Assembly (NCBI RefSeq): GCF_008704715.1
Contig: NZ_CP023689.1
Coordinates: 3,286,001-3,350,000, forward strand
From: Streptomyces chartreusis
GTDB lineage: Bacteria > Actinomycetota > Actinomycetes > Streptomycetales > Streptomycetaceae
Length of the DNA stretch: 64,000 nucleotides
Direction of reading: 5' to 3'
Part shown: one piece after another, positions 1 through 9,307 of the stretch
Position numbering within the stretch: the stretch's first letter is position 1
Layout: each line of letters begins with the position of its first letter
Notes under the pieces: model-generated
Seen by the model: the letters and a program-made list of their open reading frames with translations, nothing else
What the model was told of the DNA's origin: nothing
Database searches by the model: none
Program-made: the position numbers and the translations under genes

Positions 1-333
1 GTAGACGCCGGGGTCGGAGGCGTGGTCCGACATCCGCACCCGGTCGCCGAGCAGGGCACCGCCCGAGAAGGGCGAGGACGGGTCGACGGCCAGGACGCCG
101 ACCCGCTTTCCCTGCTTGCGGTACGCGGTGACCAGGGCGGAGGTGGACGTCGACTTGCCGACGCCCGGGGAGCCGGTCAGGCCCACCACATAGGCGTTGC
201 CCGTCAACGGTGCCAGCGCCGCCATGACCTCCCGCAGCTGCGGGGACGCCCCCTCCACCAGGGAGATCAGCCGGGCCACGGCCCGCGGCCGGCCTTCCCT
301 GGCCTGGGCCACCAGGGTGGAGACGTCCTGCAT
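1..333 (-). CDS. meaB: MeaB/ArgK-type GTPase, N-terminal fragment (cut by window edge)
   Basis: G3E-family P-loop GTPase that chaperones methylmalonyl-CoA mutase, protecting and reloading its adenosylcobalamin cofactor. The ATG is at 333; about 111 codons are present and the gene continues left of base 1. The translation begins MQDVSTLVAQAREG and contains the Walker A stretch GLTGSPGVGKST, followed by LAVDPSSPFSGGALLGDR, a hallmark of MeaB. The acetyl-CoA acetyltransferase gene lies upstream on the same strand, 39 bp away, so the two are probably cotranscribed. Methylmalonyl-CoA epimerase diverges just beyond, which fits a propionyl-CoA/methylmalonyl-CoA role. The C-terminal half cannot be judged. 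Confidence 0.9.
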   Translation of the reverse strand, partial: MQDVSTLVAQAREGRPRAVARLISLVEGASPQLREVMAALAPLTGNAYVVGLTGSPGVGKSTSTSALVTAYRKQGKRVGVLAVDPSSPFSGGALLGDRVRMSDHASDPGVY

Positions 334-372
334 CACAGCTCCGTTCACAAAGAGGTCCTACTGAAGGAGAAC

Positions 373-1575
373 TCAGGCCTTGGGTACCCGCACGATCAGC
401 GCGTCACCCTGGCCGCCGCCACCGCACAGCGCGGCCGCGCCGATGCCGCCGCCCCGCCGCTTCAGCTCCAGCGCCAGGTGCAGGACGAGCCGCGCACCCG
501 ACATACCGATCGGGTGACCGAGGGCGATGGCTCCGCCGTTGACGTTCACCCTTTCCGTCGACACGCCGAGGTCCTTCATTGACTGCACGGCCACCGCGGC
601 GAATGCCTCGTTGATCTCGACGAGGTCGAGGTCGGAGACCTCCAGGCCCTCCTTCTTCAGGGCGTGCTGGATGGCGTTGGAGGGCTGGGACTGGAGGGAG
701 TTGTCCGGGCCCGCGACATTGCCGTGCGCGCCGATCTCGGCGATCCAGTCCAGGCCGAGCTCCTGCGCCTTGGCCTTGCTCATGACGACGACCGCGGCGG
801 CGCCGTCGGAGATCTGCGACGCCGAGCCCGCCGTGATCGTGCCGTCCTTCGCGAACGCCGGGCGCAGCTTGCCGAGCGACTCCGCGGTCGTGTCGCCGCG
901 GATGCCCTCGTCCTTGCTGAACAGGACCGGGTCGCCCTTGCGCTGCGGGATCTCGACGGGGGTGATCTCCGCCTCGAACAGACCGTTCTTCTGGGCGGCG
1001 GCGGCGCGCTGGTGGGACAGCGCGGCGATCTCGTCCTGCTCGGGGCGCAGGATGCCGAGACGGGTGTTGTGCTTCTCCGTGGACTCGCCCATGGCGATGC
1101 CCTCGAAGGAGTCGGTCAGGCCGTCGTGGGCCATCGAGTCGAGCATCTCGATGGCGCCGTACTTGAAGCCCTCACGGGACTTCGGCAGCAGGTGCGGGGC
1201 GTTGGTCATGGACTCCTGACCGCCCGCGACGATCACGTCGAACTCACCGGCGCGGATCAGCTGGTCCGCGAGGGCGATGGCGTCGAGGCCGGACAGACAC
1301 ACCTTGTTGACGGTGAGCGCCGGCACGCTCATCGGGATGCCGGCCTTGACCGCGGCCTGGCGTGCCGGGATCTGCCCTGCCCCGGCCTGGAGCACCTGGC
1401 CCATGATCACGTACTGCACCTGGTCGCCACCGATACCCGCACGGTCGAGGGCGGCCTTGATCGCGAAGCCGCCGAGGTCGGCTCCGGAGAAGGACTTCAG
1501 TGAGCCGAGCAGCCGTCCCATCGGGGTACGGGCACCCGCGACGATCACGGAGGTCGTGCCGTTTCCAGAAGACAT
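373..1575 (-). CDS. acetyl-CoA C-acetyltransferase (thiolase)
   Basis: Condenses two acetyl-CoA to acetoacetyl-CoA, or the reverse, in the cytoplasm; feeds the C4/ethylmalonyl-CoA and butyrate routes. 400 aa, the normal length for type II biosynthetic thiolases. The acyl-accepting Cys is C93 in NKVCLSG. The second active-site block has H354 in [11 protein letters not shown], and the proton-donor Cys is C384 in CGGGGQG. The ATG at 1575 is preceded by a purine-rich GGAAGGGGA. It lies upstream of meaB on the same strand and diverges from the epimerase gene. No anomaly seen. Confidence 0.95.
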   Translation of the reverse strand: MSSGNGTTSVIVAGARTPMGRLLGSLKSFSGADLGGFAIKAALDRAGIGGDQVQYVIMGQVLQAGAGQIPARQAAVKAGIPMSVPALTVNKVCLSGLDAIALADQLIRAGEFDVIVAGGQESMTNAPHLLPKSREGFKYGAIEMLDSMAHDGLTDSFEGIAMGESTEKHNTRLGILRPEQDEIAALSHQRAAAAQKNGLFEAEITPVEIPQRKGDPVLFSKDEGIRGDTTAESLGKLRPAFAKDGTITAGSASQISDGAAAVVVMSKAKAQELGLDWIAEIGAHGNVAGPDNSLQSQPSNAIQHALKKEGLEVSDLDLVEINEAFAAVAVQSMKDLGVSTERVNVNGGAIALGHPIGMSGARLVLHLALELKRRGGGIGAAALCGGGGQGDALIVRVPKA

Positions 1576-1724
1576 GAGGTGCGATCCCCTTCCAGCTTGA
1601 GCAGCCGAGGAGTGAACGAGGGTTTACTTCGAATGTACTGAGTGGCACTCCGTGCCGTCACCGGGCTGTAGGTGTGATCGCTGGCACGTTGCGTAACCAC
1701 CGCGGGAGCGCTGCACTGAATTCC

Positions 1725-2165
1725 ATGCTGACTCGAATCGACCACATCGGGATCGCCTGCTTCGACCTCGACAAGACTGTCGAGTTCTACCGGGCCACGT
1801 ACGGCTTCGAGGTGTACCACTCGGAGGTCAACGAGGAGCAGGGCGTCCGCGAGGCCATGCTCAAGATCAACGACACCTCCGACGGCGGCGCCTCCTACCT
1901 GCAGCTTCTCGAACCCACCCGCCCGGATTCCACCGTCGCCAAGTGGCTCGACAAGAACGGCGAGGGTGTCCACCACATCGCCTTCGGTACGGCGGACGTC
2001 GACACGGACGCCGACGACATCCGCTCCAAGGGCGTACGCGTTCTGTACGAAGAGCCCCGACGTGGCTCCATGGGGTCACGAATCACCTTCCTGCACCCCA
2101 AGGATTGCCACGGAGTACTGACAGAACTGGTCACTTCGGCGCCTGTTGAGTCACCTGAGCACTGA
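1725..2165 (+). CDS. mce: methylmalonyl-CoA epimerase
   Basis: Interconverts (2R)- and (2S)-methylmalonyl-CoA, linking propionyl-CoA carboxylase and methylmalonyl-CoA mutase. Vicinal-oxygen-chelate (glyoxalase) fold. The N-terminal LTRIDHIGIACFDL, the central GEGVHHIAFG and the C-terminal HGVLTELV carry the expected His/His/Glu metal ligands. I chose the ATG at 1725 (146 aa) because homology begins there; an in-frame ATG 51 bases upstream would add a tail unlike the family. It diverges from the thiolase and meaB genes, which act in the same pathway. Confidence 0.93.
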   Translation: MLTRIDHIGIACFDLDKTVEFYRATYGFEVYHSEVNEEQGVREAMLKINDTSDGGASYLQLLEPTRPDSTVAKWLDKNGEGVHHIAFGTADVDTDADDIRSKGVRVLYEEPRRGSMGSRITFLHPKDCHGVLTELVTSAPVESPEH

Positions 2166-2375
2166 CCCTCGTACATATGGGCCGGTAGGGTTGGGGGCGG
2201 TCGCTCCTCGACACGGGGTGGCCGCATGCCGGGGTCCGGGTTTCGGGGGGCGAGCGTCGGGGCAGCAGCCCATGCTCTGCCGTTGATCTGACACCATTCC
2301 CCGGGGGCCCCGTTCGGCGGACGGACGGAGCCCGTATGGCCAGACTTGCGACCAGGGGACGGATGGGACCGCGCA
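2166..2375 (+). promoter_or_regulatory. intergenic region upstream of scy
   Basis: 210 bases between the epimerase stop and the chosen scy start. No terminator hairpin with a T-tract is obvious. A GGATGG purine run ends about 9 bases before the GTG at 2376. I presume the scy promoter lies here, but I could not pick a convincing -35/-10 pair. Confidence 0.35.
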
Positions 2376-5300
2376 GTGCGGGGCTACGAACGCCAGGAGC
2401 GAGAGCCGGCGGCTGACGTCGACCACCTCTCTCGGTTCGAGGCCGAGATGGATCGGCTGAAGACCGAGCGAGAGAAGGCGATCCAGCACGCCGAGGACCT
2501 CGGCTACCAGGTCGAGGTGCTGCGCGCCAAGCTGCACGAGGCGCGGCGGACCATCATGTCCCGGCCCGCCTTCGACGGCGGGGACATCGGCTATCAGGCC
2601 GAGCAGCTGCTGCGCAATGCCCAGGTCCAGGCGGACCAGCTGCGCCAGGACGCCGAGCGCGAGCTCAGCCAGGTCCGGGCACAGACGCAGCGCATCCTCC
2701 AGGAGCACGCCGAGCAGGCGGCCCGACTCCAGGCCGAGCTGCACCAGGAGGCGGTCACCCGCCGCCAGCAGCTGGACCAGGAGCTCGCCGAGCGCCGCCA
2801 GACCGTCGAGTCGCACGTCAACGAGAACGTGGCGTGGGCCGAGCAGCTGCGCGCCCGCAGCGAGTCGCAGGCCCGCCGTCTCCTCGACGAGTCACGTGCC
2901 GAGGCCGACCAGGCCATGTCGGCCGCGCGCGCCGAGGCCGAGCGGCTCACCGGCGAGGCCCGCCAGCGCCTGACGGGCGCGGCCGAGGAGGCCCGCACGG
3001 AGGCCGAGCAGATCCTGCTGCGGGCCCGCACGGACGCCGAGCGGCTGCTGAACGCCGCCTCGACGCAGGCCCAGGAGGCCACCGACCACGCCGAGCAGCT
3101 GCGTACCTCCACCGCCTCGGAGTCGGACTCCGCCCGCCGGCAGGCCACCGAGCTGAGCCGGGCCGCCGAGCAGCGCATGTCGGAGGCCGAGGAGGCGCTG
3201 CGCAAGGCGCAGTCCGAGGCCGAGAAGCTGGTCGCCGAGGCCACGACGGCCGCCGAGAAGGCGCTCACCAGCGCCGAGTCGGCCAACGAACAGCGCATGC
3301 GGACGGCCAAGGAGCAGGTCGCCCGGCTGGTCAGCGAGGCCACCAAGGACGCCGAGGCCACCAAGGCGGACGCCGAGCAGGTCGTCGCCGACGCCCGCGC
3401 CGAGGCCGAGAAGATCGTCGCCGAGGCCGGCGAGAAGGCCCGCACGATCACCGCCGAGGAGAGCGCGACCCAGCTCTCGAAGGCGGCCAAGACCGCCGAG
3501 GACGTCCTCAACAAGGCGCAGGAGGACGCGCAGAACACCACCAAGGCCGCGGCCGAGGAGGCCGAGCGGATCCGCACCGAGGCCGAGGCCGAGGCGGACC
3601 GGCTGCGCGCCGAGGCGCACGACATCGCCGAGCAGCTCAAGGGCTCGGCGAAGGACGACACCAAGGAGTACCGCGCCAAGACGGTCGAGCTCCAGGAGGA
3701 GGCGCGCCGGCTGCGCGGCGAGGCCGAGCACCTGCGCTCCGAGGCCGTCGCCGAGGGCGAGAAGATCCGCGCGGAGGCCCGCAAGGAGGCCGTCCAGCAG
3801 ATCGAGGAGGCGGCCAAGACCGCCGAGGAGCTGCTGTCCAAGGCCCGGCAGGACGCTGACGACCTGCGTCAGAAGGCCACGTCGGACAGCGAGAAGGTCC
3901 GCACCGAGGCCATCGAGCGCGCCACCACGCTGCGCCGCCAGGCCGAGGAGACCCTCCAGCGCACCCGCCAGGAGGCCGAGCGCCACCGCGACGAGGTCGT
4001 CGAGCAGGCCGAGGGCATCAAGGCCGACGCCGAGCAGGCCGCCCGCGAGCTGCGCGAGGAGACCGAGCGCGGCGTCGAGGCCCGCCGGGAGGAGGCCGCC
4101 GAGGAGCTGACGCGCCTTCACACCGACGCCGAGCAGCGGCTCGCGGCGGCCGAGCAGGCGCTCGCCGACGCCCGCGAGGAGGCCTCGCGCATCCGCCGTG
4201 AGGCCGGCGAGGAGACGGACCGGCTGCGCGGCGAGGCCGCCGAGCGGATCCGCACCCTCCAGCAGCAGGCCGAGGAGGAGGCCGACCGGCTGCGCACCGA
4301 GGCCGCGTCGGACGCGTCCGCGTCCCGTGCCGAGGGCGAGGCCATCGCCGTACGCCTCAGGTCGGAGGCCGCGGCCGAGGCCGAGCGGCTGAAGTCCGAG
4401 GCTCAGGACACCGCCGACCGGGTGCGTGCCGAGGCGCAGGCCGCCGCCGAGCGGCTCGCGACGGAGGCGTCCGAGACGCTGGCCGCCGCCCAGGAGGAGG
4501 CCGTCCGGCGCCGCCGCGAGGCCGAGGAACTCCTCGGCTCCGCCCGCCAGGAGGCCGACCAGGAGCGCGAGCGGGCCCGCGAGCAGAGCGATGAGCTGCT
4601 GGCCGCGGCGCGGGGCCGCGTGGAGGAGGCGCAGGCCGAGGCGGTACGGCTGGTCGAGGAGGCCGACCGGCGCGCCACCGAGATGGTGTCGGCGGCCGAG
4701 CAGCACGCCCAGCAGGTCCGCGACTCCGTGACCGGGCTGCACGAGCAGGCCCAGGAGGAGATCACCGGGCTGCGCAGCGCGGCCGAGCACGCGGCGGACC
4801 GTACGCGCCGGGAGGCCGAGGAGGAGTCGGACCGGGTCCGCGCGGACGCCTACGCCGAGCGGGAGCGGGCGAGCGAGGACGCGGGCCGTGTGCGCCGCGA
4901 GGCGAACGAGGAGGCCGCGGCCGCCAAGTCCCTCGCCGAGCGCACCGTCGGGGAGGCCATCGCCGAGGCGGAGCGGCTGCGGTCGGACGCCTCCGAGCAC
5001 GCCCAGCGCATCCGCACCGAGGCCTCCGACAAGATCGCCGAGGCCGACCAGGCCGCGTCCCGCACCCGGGCGGACGCCCGCGAGGACGCCAACCGGATCC
5101 GGTCCGACGCGGCGACGCAGGCCGACACCCTCATCACCGAGGCGCGTTCGGAGGCGGAGCGGCTCCAGTCGGAGACGATCACGGAGGCCGACCGGGTACG
5201 CGCCGACGCGCTCGCCAAGGCCGAGAAGCTGGTCGGGGACGCCACGTCGGAGTCGGAGCGGCTGCGCGCCGAGGCCGCCGAGACCGTGGGGTCGGCCCAG

Positions 5301-6224
5301 CAGCACGCCGAGCGGGTCCGCCGGGACTCCGAGCGCCTCAAGTCCGAGGCCGCCGCGGAGGCGGAGCGGCTGGTGAACGCGGCCCGCGAGGAGGCCGAGC
5401 GCACCCTCGACGAGGTCCGCAAGGACGCCAGCAAGCGGCGCCAGGACGTCGCCGAGCAGGTCGACACGCTCATCACGGAGACCACGGCCGAGGCGGACAA
5501 GCTCCTCACCGAGGCGCAGCAGCAGGCGCACAAGACGACCGCGGACGCCGAGGGTCAGGCCGACACCATGGTGGGCGCGGCCCGCAAGGAGGCCGACCGG
5601 CTGGTCTCCGAGGCGACCGTCGAGGGCAATTCGATGGTGGAGAAGGCCCGCACGGACGCGGACGAGCTGCTCGTCGGCGCCCGCCGGGACGCCACGTCGA
5701 TAAGGGAGCGCGCCGAGGAGCTGCGCGACCGCATCACCAGCGAGATCGAGAACCTGCACGAGCGGGCCCGCCGTGAGGCGTCGGAGACGATGAAGTCGAC
5801 CGGCGACCGCTGCGACGCCCTCATCAAGGCCTCCGAGGAGCAGCTCGCCAAGGCCCAGGCGAAGGCCAAGGAGCTGGTGTCGGAGGCCAACTCCGAGGCC
5901 GGCAAGGTCCGTATCGCCGCCGTGAAGAAGGCCGAGGGGCTGCTGAAGGAGGCCGAGCAGAAGCGCTCGACCCTCATCAAGGAGGCCGAGGAGCTCAAGG
6001 CCGAGGCGATCCGCGAGGCCAAGCGCACGGTCGAGGAGGGCAAGCGCGAGCTGGAGGTCCTCGTGCGGCGCCGTGAGGACATCAACGCCGAGATCTCGCG
6101 GGTCCAGGACGTCCTGGAGGCGCTGGAGTCGTTCGAGGCGCCGGGCGGCGCCAAGGACGGCGGGGTCAAGGCGGGTGCGACAGTCGGAGCACCCCGAACG
6201 GGTGGCAAGTCGTCAGAGGGCTAG
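2376..6224 (+). CDS. scy: Scy, large coiled-coil polar growth organiser
   Basis: Scaffold of the Streptomyces tip-organising centre, working with DivIVA and FilP. About 1282 aa and almost wholly coiled coil. The start (RGYERQEREPAADVD) resembles a DivIVA-like N-terminal segment; a continuous rod of Ala/Glu/Arg repeats (EAERLR, EADRVRAEA and variants) then runs to about residue 1240, before a short Gly/Ala tail. Published work on this family describes a 51-residue non-heptad repeat, and the regular blocks here fit. I chose GTG 2376 (purine run GGATGG upstream) over TTG 2346, which adds 10 residues. filP follows in the same orientation. The extreme bias makes long spurious ORFs in the other frames. 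Confidence 0.93.
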   Translation: MRGYERQEREPAADVDHLSRFEAEMDRLKTEREKAIQHAEDLGYQVEVLRAKLHEARRTIMSRPAFDGGDIGYQAEQLLRNAQVQADQLRQDAERELSQVRAQTQRILQEHAEQAARLQAELHQEAVTRRQQLDQELAERRQTVESHVNENVAWAEQLRARSESQARRLLDESRAEADQAMSAARAEAERLTGEARQRLTGAAEEARTEAEQILLRARTDAERLLNAASTQAQEATDHAEQLRTSTASESDSARRQATELSRAAEQRMSEAEEALRKAQSEAEKLVAEATTAAEKALTSAESANEQRMRTAKEQVARLVSEATKDAEATKADAEQVVADARAEAEKIVAEAGEKARTITAEESATQLSKAAKTAEDVLNKAQEDAQNTTKAAAEEAERIRTEAEAEADRLRAEAHDIAEQLKGSAKDDTKEYRAKTVELQEEARRLRGEAEHLRSEAVAEGEKIRAEARKEAVQQIEEAAKTAEELLSKARQDADDLRQKATSDSEKVRTEAIERATTLRRQAEETLQRTRQEAERHRDEVVEQAEGIKADAEQAARELREETERGVEARREEAAEELTRLHTDAEQRLAAAEQALADAREEASRIRREAGEETDRLRGEAAERIRTLQQQAEEEADRLRTEAASDASASRAEGEAIAVRLRSEAAAEAERLKSEAQDTADRVRAEAQAAAERLATEASETLAAAQEEAVRRRREAEELLGSARQEADQERERAREQSDELLAAARGRVEEAQAEAVRLVEEADRRATEMVSAAEQHAQQVRDSVTGLHEQAQEEITGLRSAAEHAADRTRREAEEESDRVRADAYAERERASEDAGRVRREANEEAAAAKSLAERTVGEAIAEAERLRSDASEHAQRIRTEASDKIAEADQAASRTRADAREDANRIRSDAATQADTLITEARSEAERLQSETITEADRVRADALAKAEKLVGDATSESERLRAEAAETVGSAQQHAERVRRDSERLKSEAAAEAERLVNAAREEAERTLDEVRKDASKRRQDVAEQVDTLITETTAEADKLLTEAQQQAHKTTADAEGQADTMVGAARKEADRLVSEATVEGNSMVEKARTDADELLVGARRDATSIRERAEELRDRITSEIENLHERARREASETMKSTGDRCDALIKASEEQLAKAQAKAKELVSEANSEAGKVRIAAVKKAEGLLKEAEQKRSTLIKEAEELKAEAIREAKRTVEEGKRELEVLVRRREDINAEISRVQDVLEALESFEAPGGAKDGGVKAGATVGAPRTGGKSSEG

Positions 6225-6408
6225 CGGGTCGGGCGGGTTCCGGTGTCTCCTGGGGGCCTTTGACCCGGTTTTTGGCAAGCCGTCCGACGGTTAGCCACTC
6301 AAAAGGGGTCTCATTCTCCAGATCAAACACGTATCCGCTCGATGACACACCGCTTCGGCCCCTAGGATTCCACTTATCACCTCACCGGTCTCTTTCGACA
6401 GGAACCCC

Positions 6409-7347
6409 ATGAGCGACACTTCCCCCTACGGCTTCGAGCTAGTGCGGCGTGGGTACGACCGCGCTCAGGTGGACGAACGGATCTCCAAGCTCGTCTCCGA
6501 CCGTGACAGCGCTCTCGCCCGCATCACCGCTCTGGAAAAGCGCATCGAGGAGCTCCACCTCGAGACGCAGAACGCCCAGGCCCAGGTAACCGACGCAGAG
6601 CCGTCGTACGCCGGCCTCGGCGCGCGTGTCGAGAAGATCCTCCGCCTCGCCGAGGAAGAGGCCAAGGATCTGCGCGAGGAGGCCCGCCGCGCAGCCGAGC
6701 AGCACCGCGAGCTCGCCGAGTCGGCGGCCCAGCAGGTTCGCAACGACGCAGAATCGTTCGCTGCGGAGCGCAAGTCCAAGGCCGAGGACGAAGGCGTCCG
6801 GATCGTCGAGAAGGCCAAGAGCGACGCCTCCCAGCTGCGTGCCGAGGCGCAGAAGGACGCTCAGTCCAAGCGCGAGGAGGCCGACGCTCTCTTCGAGGAG
6901 ACCCGCGCCAAGGCCGCGCAGGCCGCCGCCGACTTCGAGACGAACCTCGCCAAGCGCCGCGAGCAGTCCGAGCGCGACCTGGCCTCACGTCAGGCCAAGG
7001 CCGAGAAGCGTCTCGCCGAGATCGAGCACCGCGCCGAGCAGCTGCGCCTGGAGGCCGAGAAGTTGCGCACCGACGCCGAGCGCCGTGCCCGTCAGACGGT
7101 GGAGACGGCTCAGCGCCAGGCCGAGGACATCGTGGCCGACGCCAACGCCAAGGCCGACCGGATCCGTTCGGAATCCGAGCGCGAGCTCGCGGCCCTCACC
7201 AACCGCCGCGACAGCATCAACGCTCAGCTGACGAACGTCCGCGAGATGCTGGCGACGCTGACCGGTGCCGCGGTGGCCGCGACCGGTGCGCCGGCTGCCG
7301 AGGACGAGCCGATCACGCGTGGGGTGCCCGCTCAGCAGTCCCGGTAA
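6409..7347 (+). CDS. filP: FilP, intermediate-filament-like cytoskeletal protein
   Basis: Forms filamentous networks behind hyphal tips, giving rigidity; partner of Scy and DivIVA. 312 aa, close to the known FilP size. The N-terminus SPYGFELVRRGYDRAQVDER is DivIVA-like. Residues about 30-285 are Ala/Glu/Arg-rich coiled coil, and the C-terminal 25 residues are a short unstructured tail. The ATG at 6409 is preceded by AGGA. It lies 184 bases after scy and is closed by a strong terminator, so scy-filP may be read together or from a separate filP promoter in the gap. Confidence 0.95.
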   Translation: MSDTSPYGFELVRRGYDRAQVDERISKLVSDRDSALARITALEKRIEELHLETQNAQAQVTDAEPSYAGLGARVEKILRLAEEEAKDLREEARRAAEQHRELAESAAQQVRNDAESFAAERKSKAEDEGVRIVEKAKSDASQLRAEAQKDAQSKREEADALFEETRAKAAQAAADFETNLAKRREQSERDLASRQAKAEKRLAEIEHRAEQLRLEAEKLRTDAERRARQTVETAQRQAEDIVADANAKADRIRSESERELAALTNRRDSINAQLTNVREMLATLTGAAVAATGAPAAEDEPITRGVPAQQSR

Positions 7348-7377
7348 AGATCCGGCACACGCCTGCTGAATTTTCGC

Positions 7378-7411
7378 AAAGCCCTCTGCCACTGGGGTGG
7401 CAGAGGGCTTT
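7378..7411 (+). terminator. filP terminator hairpin
   Basis: Perfect 15-bp stem (7378-7392 with 7397-7411) around a TGGG loop, starting 31 bases after the filP stop. The outer pairs are AAA/TTT, giving a short T-run on the + strand. It ends before the ATG of the next gene at 7434. Confidence 0.85.
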
Positions 7412-7433
7412 GTCCCGTTTTAGCGTGGGCGGC

Positions 7434-8411
7434 ATGATCGAGCTCGAGGGGCTGACGAAGCGGTACGGCGACAAGGTGGCGGTCAACAACCTGACGTTCA
7501 CGGTGAGACCGGGCATCGTGACGGGGTTCCTCGGTCCCAACGGCGCGGGCAAGTCGACCACGATGCGCATGATCCTTGGCCTGGACCGGCCCACCGCCGG
7601 TGACGTCCGTATCGACGGCAAGCACTACGACCAGCTGAAGGACCCGCTCACCTATATCGGCGCCCTGCTGGAGGCCAAGGCCTGGCACCCCGGACGCAGC
7701 GCCCGCAACCATCTGCTGTGCCTCGCCCAGAGCAACGGCATCCCGGACAGCCGGGTGCGTGAGGTGCTGGACGCGGTCGGGCTGACCGCGGTGGCCAAGA
7801 AGAAGACCAAGGGCTTCTCGATGGGCATGGGCCAGCGGCTCGGCATCGCGGGCGCGCTGCTCGGCGATCCCCGGATCCTGATGTTCGACGAGCCGGTCAA
7901 CGGCCTCGACCCCGAGGGCATCCACTGGATCCGGAACATGATGAAGTCGCTGGCCGCACAGGGCCGGACCGTCTTCGTCTCCTCCCACCTGATGAGCGAG
8001 ATGGCCCTGACCGCCGACCATCTGGTCGTCATCGGCCAGGGGCGGCTGCTCGCCGACACGTCGATGCCCGAGTTCATCGCACGCAACTCACGGGCGTACG
8101 TCCGTATCCGCACCCCGCAGCGCGAGCGGCTGCTCGACGTGTTGCAGCAGGCCGGGATCACCGCCGTGCAGAACGGCAACGGCACGCTGGAGGTGGACGG
8201 CGGCAAGTCCGAGCAGATCGGGGAGCTGGCGGCGCGCCACCAGGTCGTGCTGCACGAGCTGAGTCCGCAACAGGCCTCCCTGGAGGAGGCGTTCATGCAG
8301 CTGACCGCGGAGTCGGTGGAGTACCACGCGCACGCCGAGGCGCCGCCGCAGGCGCAGGCCCCGGCCCGGGCGCAACAGCAGCAGTGGGGCGCCGACTGGA
8401 GGAGGAGCTGA
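7434..8411 (+). CDS. ABC transporter ATP-binding subunit (DrrA-like), module 1
   Basis: ATPase of an ABC-2 exporter; substrate unknown. 325 aa. Walker A is GPNGAGKST (residues 34-42), the signature is the variant FSMGMGQRL in place of LSGGQ, and Walker B is LMFDEP, followed by VNGLDPEG. The C-terminal 110 residues are the family's accessory domain, ending in a short Ala/Pro/Gln tail. I chose the ATG at 7434, since the longer reading from TTG 7410 starts inside the terminator stem. The permease gene follows at once. It is a paralogue of the ATPase at 9308. Confidence 0.9.
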   Translation: MIELEGLTKRYGDKVAVNNLTFTVRPGIVTGFLGPNGAGKSTTMRMILGLDRPTAGDVRIDGKHYDQLKDPLTYIGALLEAKAWHPGRSARNHLLCLAQSNGIPDSRVREVLDAVGLTAVAKKKTKGFSMGMGQRLGIAGALLGDPRILMFDEPVNGLDPEGIHWIRNMMKSLAAQGRTVFVSSHLMSEMALTADHLVVIGQGRLLADTSMPEFIARNSRAYVRIRTPQRERLLDVLQQAGITAVQNGNGTLEVDGGKSEQIGELAARHQVVLHELSPQQASLEEAFMQLTAESVEYHAHAEAPPQAQAPARAQQQQWGADWRRS

Positions 8412-8413
8412 GC

Positions 8414-9184
8414 ATGGTGGTCACCCAGGTCGTCCGCTCCGAATGGACCAAGATCCGGTCCGTCGCCTCCACCGTGTGGACGCTGTCCCTCGCGGTGGTG
8501 GTCACCATCGCCCTCGGCATGCTGATCTCGGCGCTGTCGAAGAACGAGTTCGACGACATGAGCCGCAACGACCAGCTGTCCTTCGACCCGACCTTCATCA
8601 GCTTCGCCGGGATGGGCCTCGGCCAGCTCGCGCTGATCGTGTTCGGGGTGCTCGTCGTCTCGAACGAGTACAGCACCGGCATGATCCGCACCTCGCTGGC
8701 GGCCGTGCCGCAGCGCGGCACCTTCCTGTTCAGCAAGATCGCGGTGGCGACCGGGCTCTCCCTGGTCGTCGGCCTGGCCACCAGCTTCGTCGCCTTCTTC
8801 CTCGGGCAGTCGATGCTCGGCGAGTACCGGGCCGAGATCGGCGACCCGGGCGTGCTGCGGGCGGTGATCGGCGGCGGGCTCTACATGGCCCTCATCGCGA
8901 TGTTCTCGATGGGCGTCGCCGCGATGCTGCGCTCGCCGATGCTGTCGCTGGGCATCCTGATGCCGTTCTTCTTCCTGATCTCCAACATCCTCGGGAACGT
9001 CTCGGCCACCGAGAAGATCGGCCGCTATCTGCCCGACCAGGCCGGCAGCAAGATCATGCAGGTGGTCACACCGGTCGACAACGACACTCCCTACGGCCCC
9101 TGGGGCGGGCTCGGGATCATGGTGCTGTGGGTGATCGCCGCGCTCGCCGGGGGTTACGCCGCGCTCAAGAGACGGGACGCGTAG
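8414..9184 (+). CDS. ABC-2 type permease, module 1
   Basis: Membrane partner of the ATPase just upstream. 256 aa; starts MVVTQVVRSEWTKIRSVAST, where the SEWTKIRS box is typical of actinobacterial ABC-2 permeases. About six hydrophobic segments follow. The ATG at 8414 was preferred to an upstream in-frame start because a strong GGAGGAGGAG lies just before it, overlapping the end of the ATPase gene and suggesting translational coupling. Substrate not deducible. Confidence 0.9.
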   Translation: MVVTQVVRSEWTKIRSVASTVWTLSLAVVVTIALGMLISALSKNEFDDMSRNDQLSFDPTFISFAGMGLGQLALIVFGVLVVSNEYSTGMIRTSLAAVPQRGTFLFSKIAVATGLSLVVGLATSFVAFFLGQSMLGEYRAEIGDPGVLRAVIGGGLYMALIAMFSMGVAAMLRSPMLSLGILMPFFFLISNILGNVSATEKIGRYLPDQAGSKIMQVVTPVDNDTPYGPWGGLGIMVLWVIAALAGGYAALKRRDA

Positions 9185-9307
9185 CGAGGAGACCACGGTG
9201 CGAGGTTTTACTTGCTCTTGAGCGGAACCGTCAGCGCCTCGGTATCCTCCTAACCCTTACGGGGGGCGTGTGCCCCGCTGTCCTGAACCTTTCGATGGGT
9301 GCGGAGC

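Noticed and set aside
2594..5759. Very long open frames antisense to and out of phase with scy (for example 2892-5759 on the minus strand)
   Set aside because: They arise from the repetitive Ala/Glu/Arg codon pattern of scy; their products are low-complexity and match no family, while the scy frame shows the known coiled coil.
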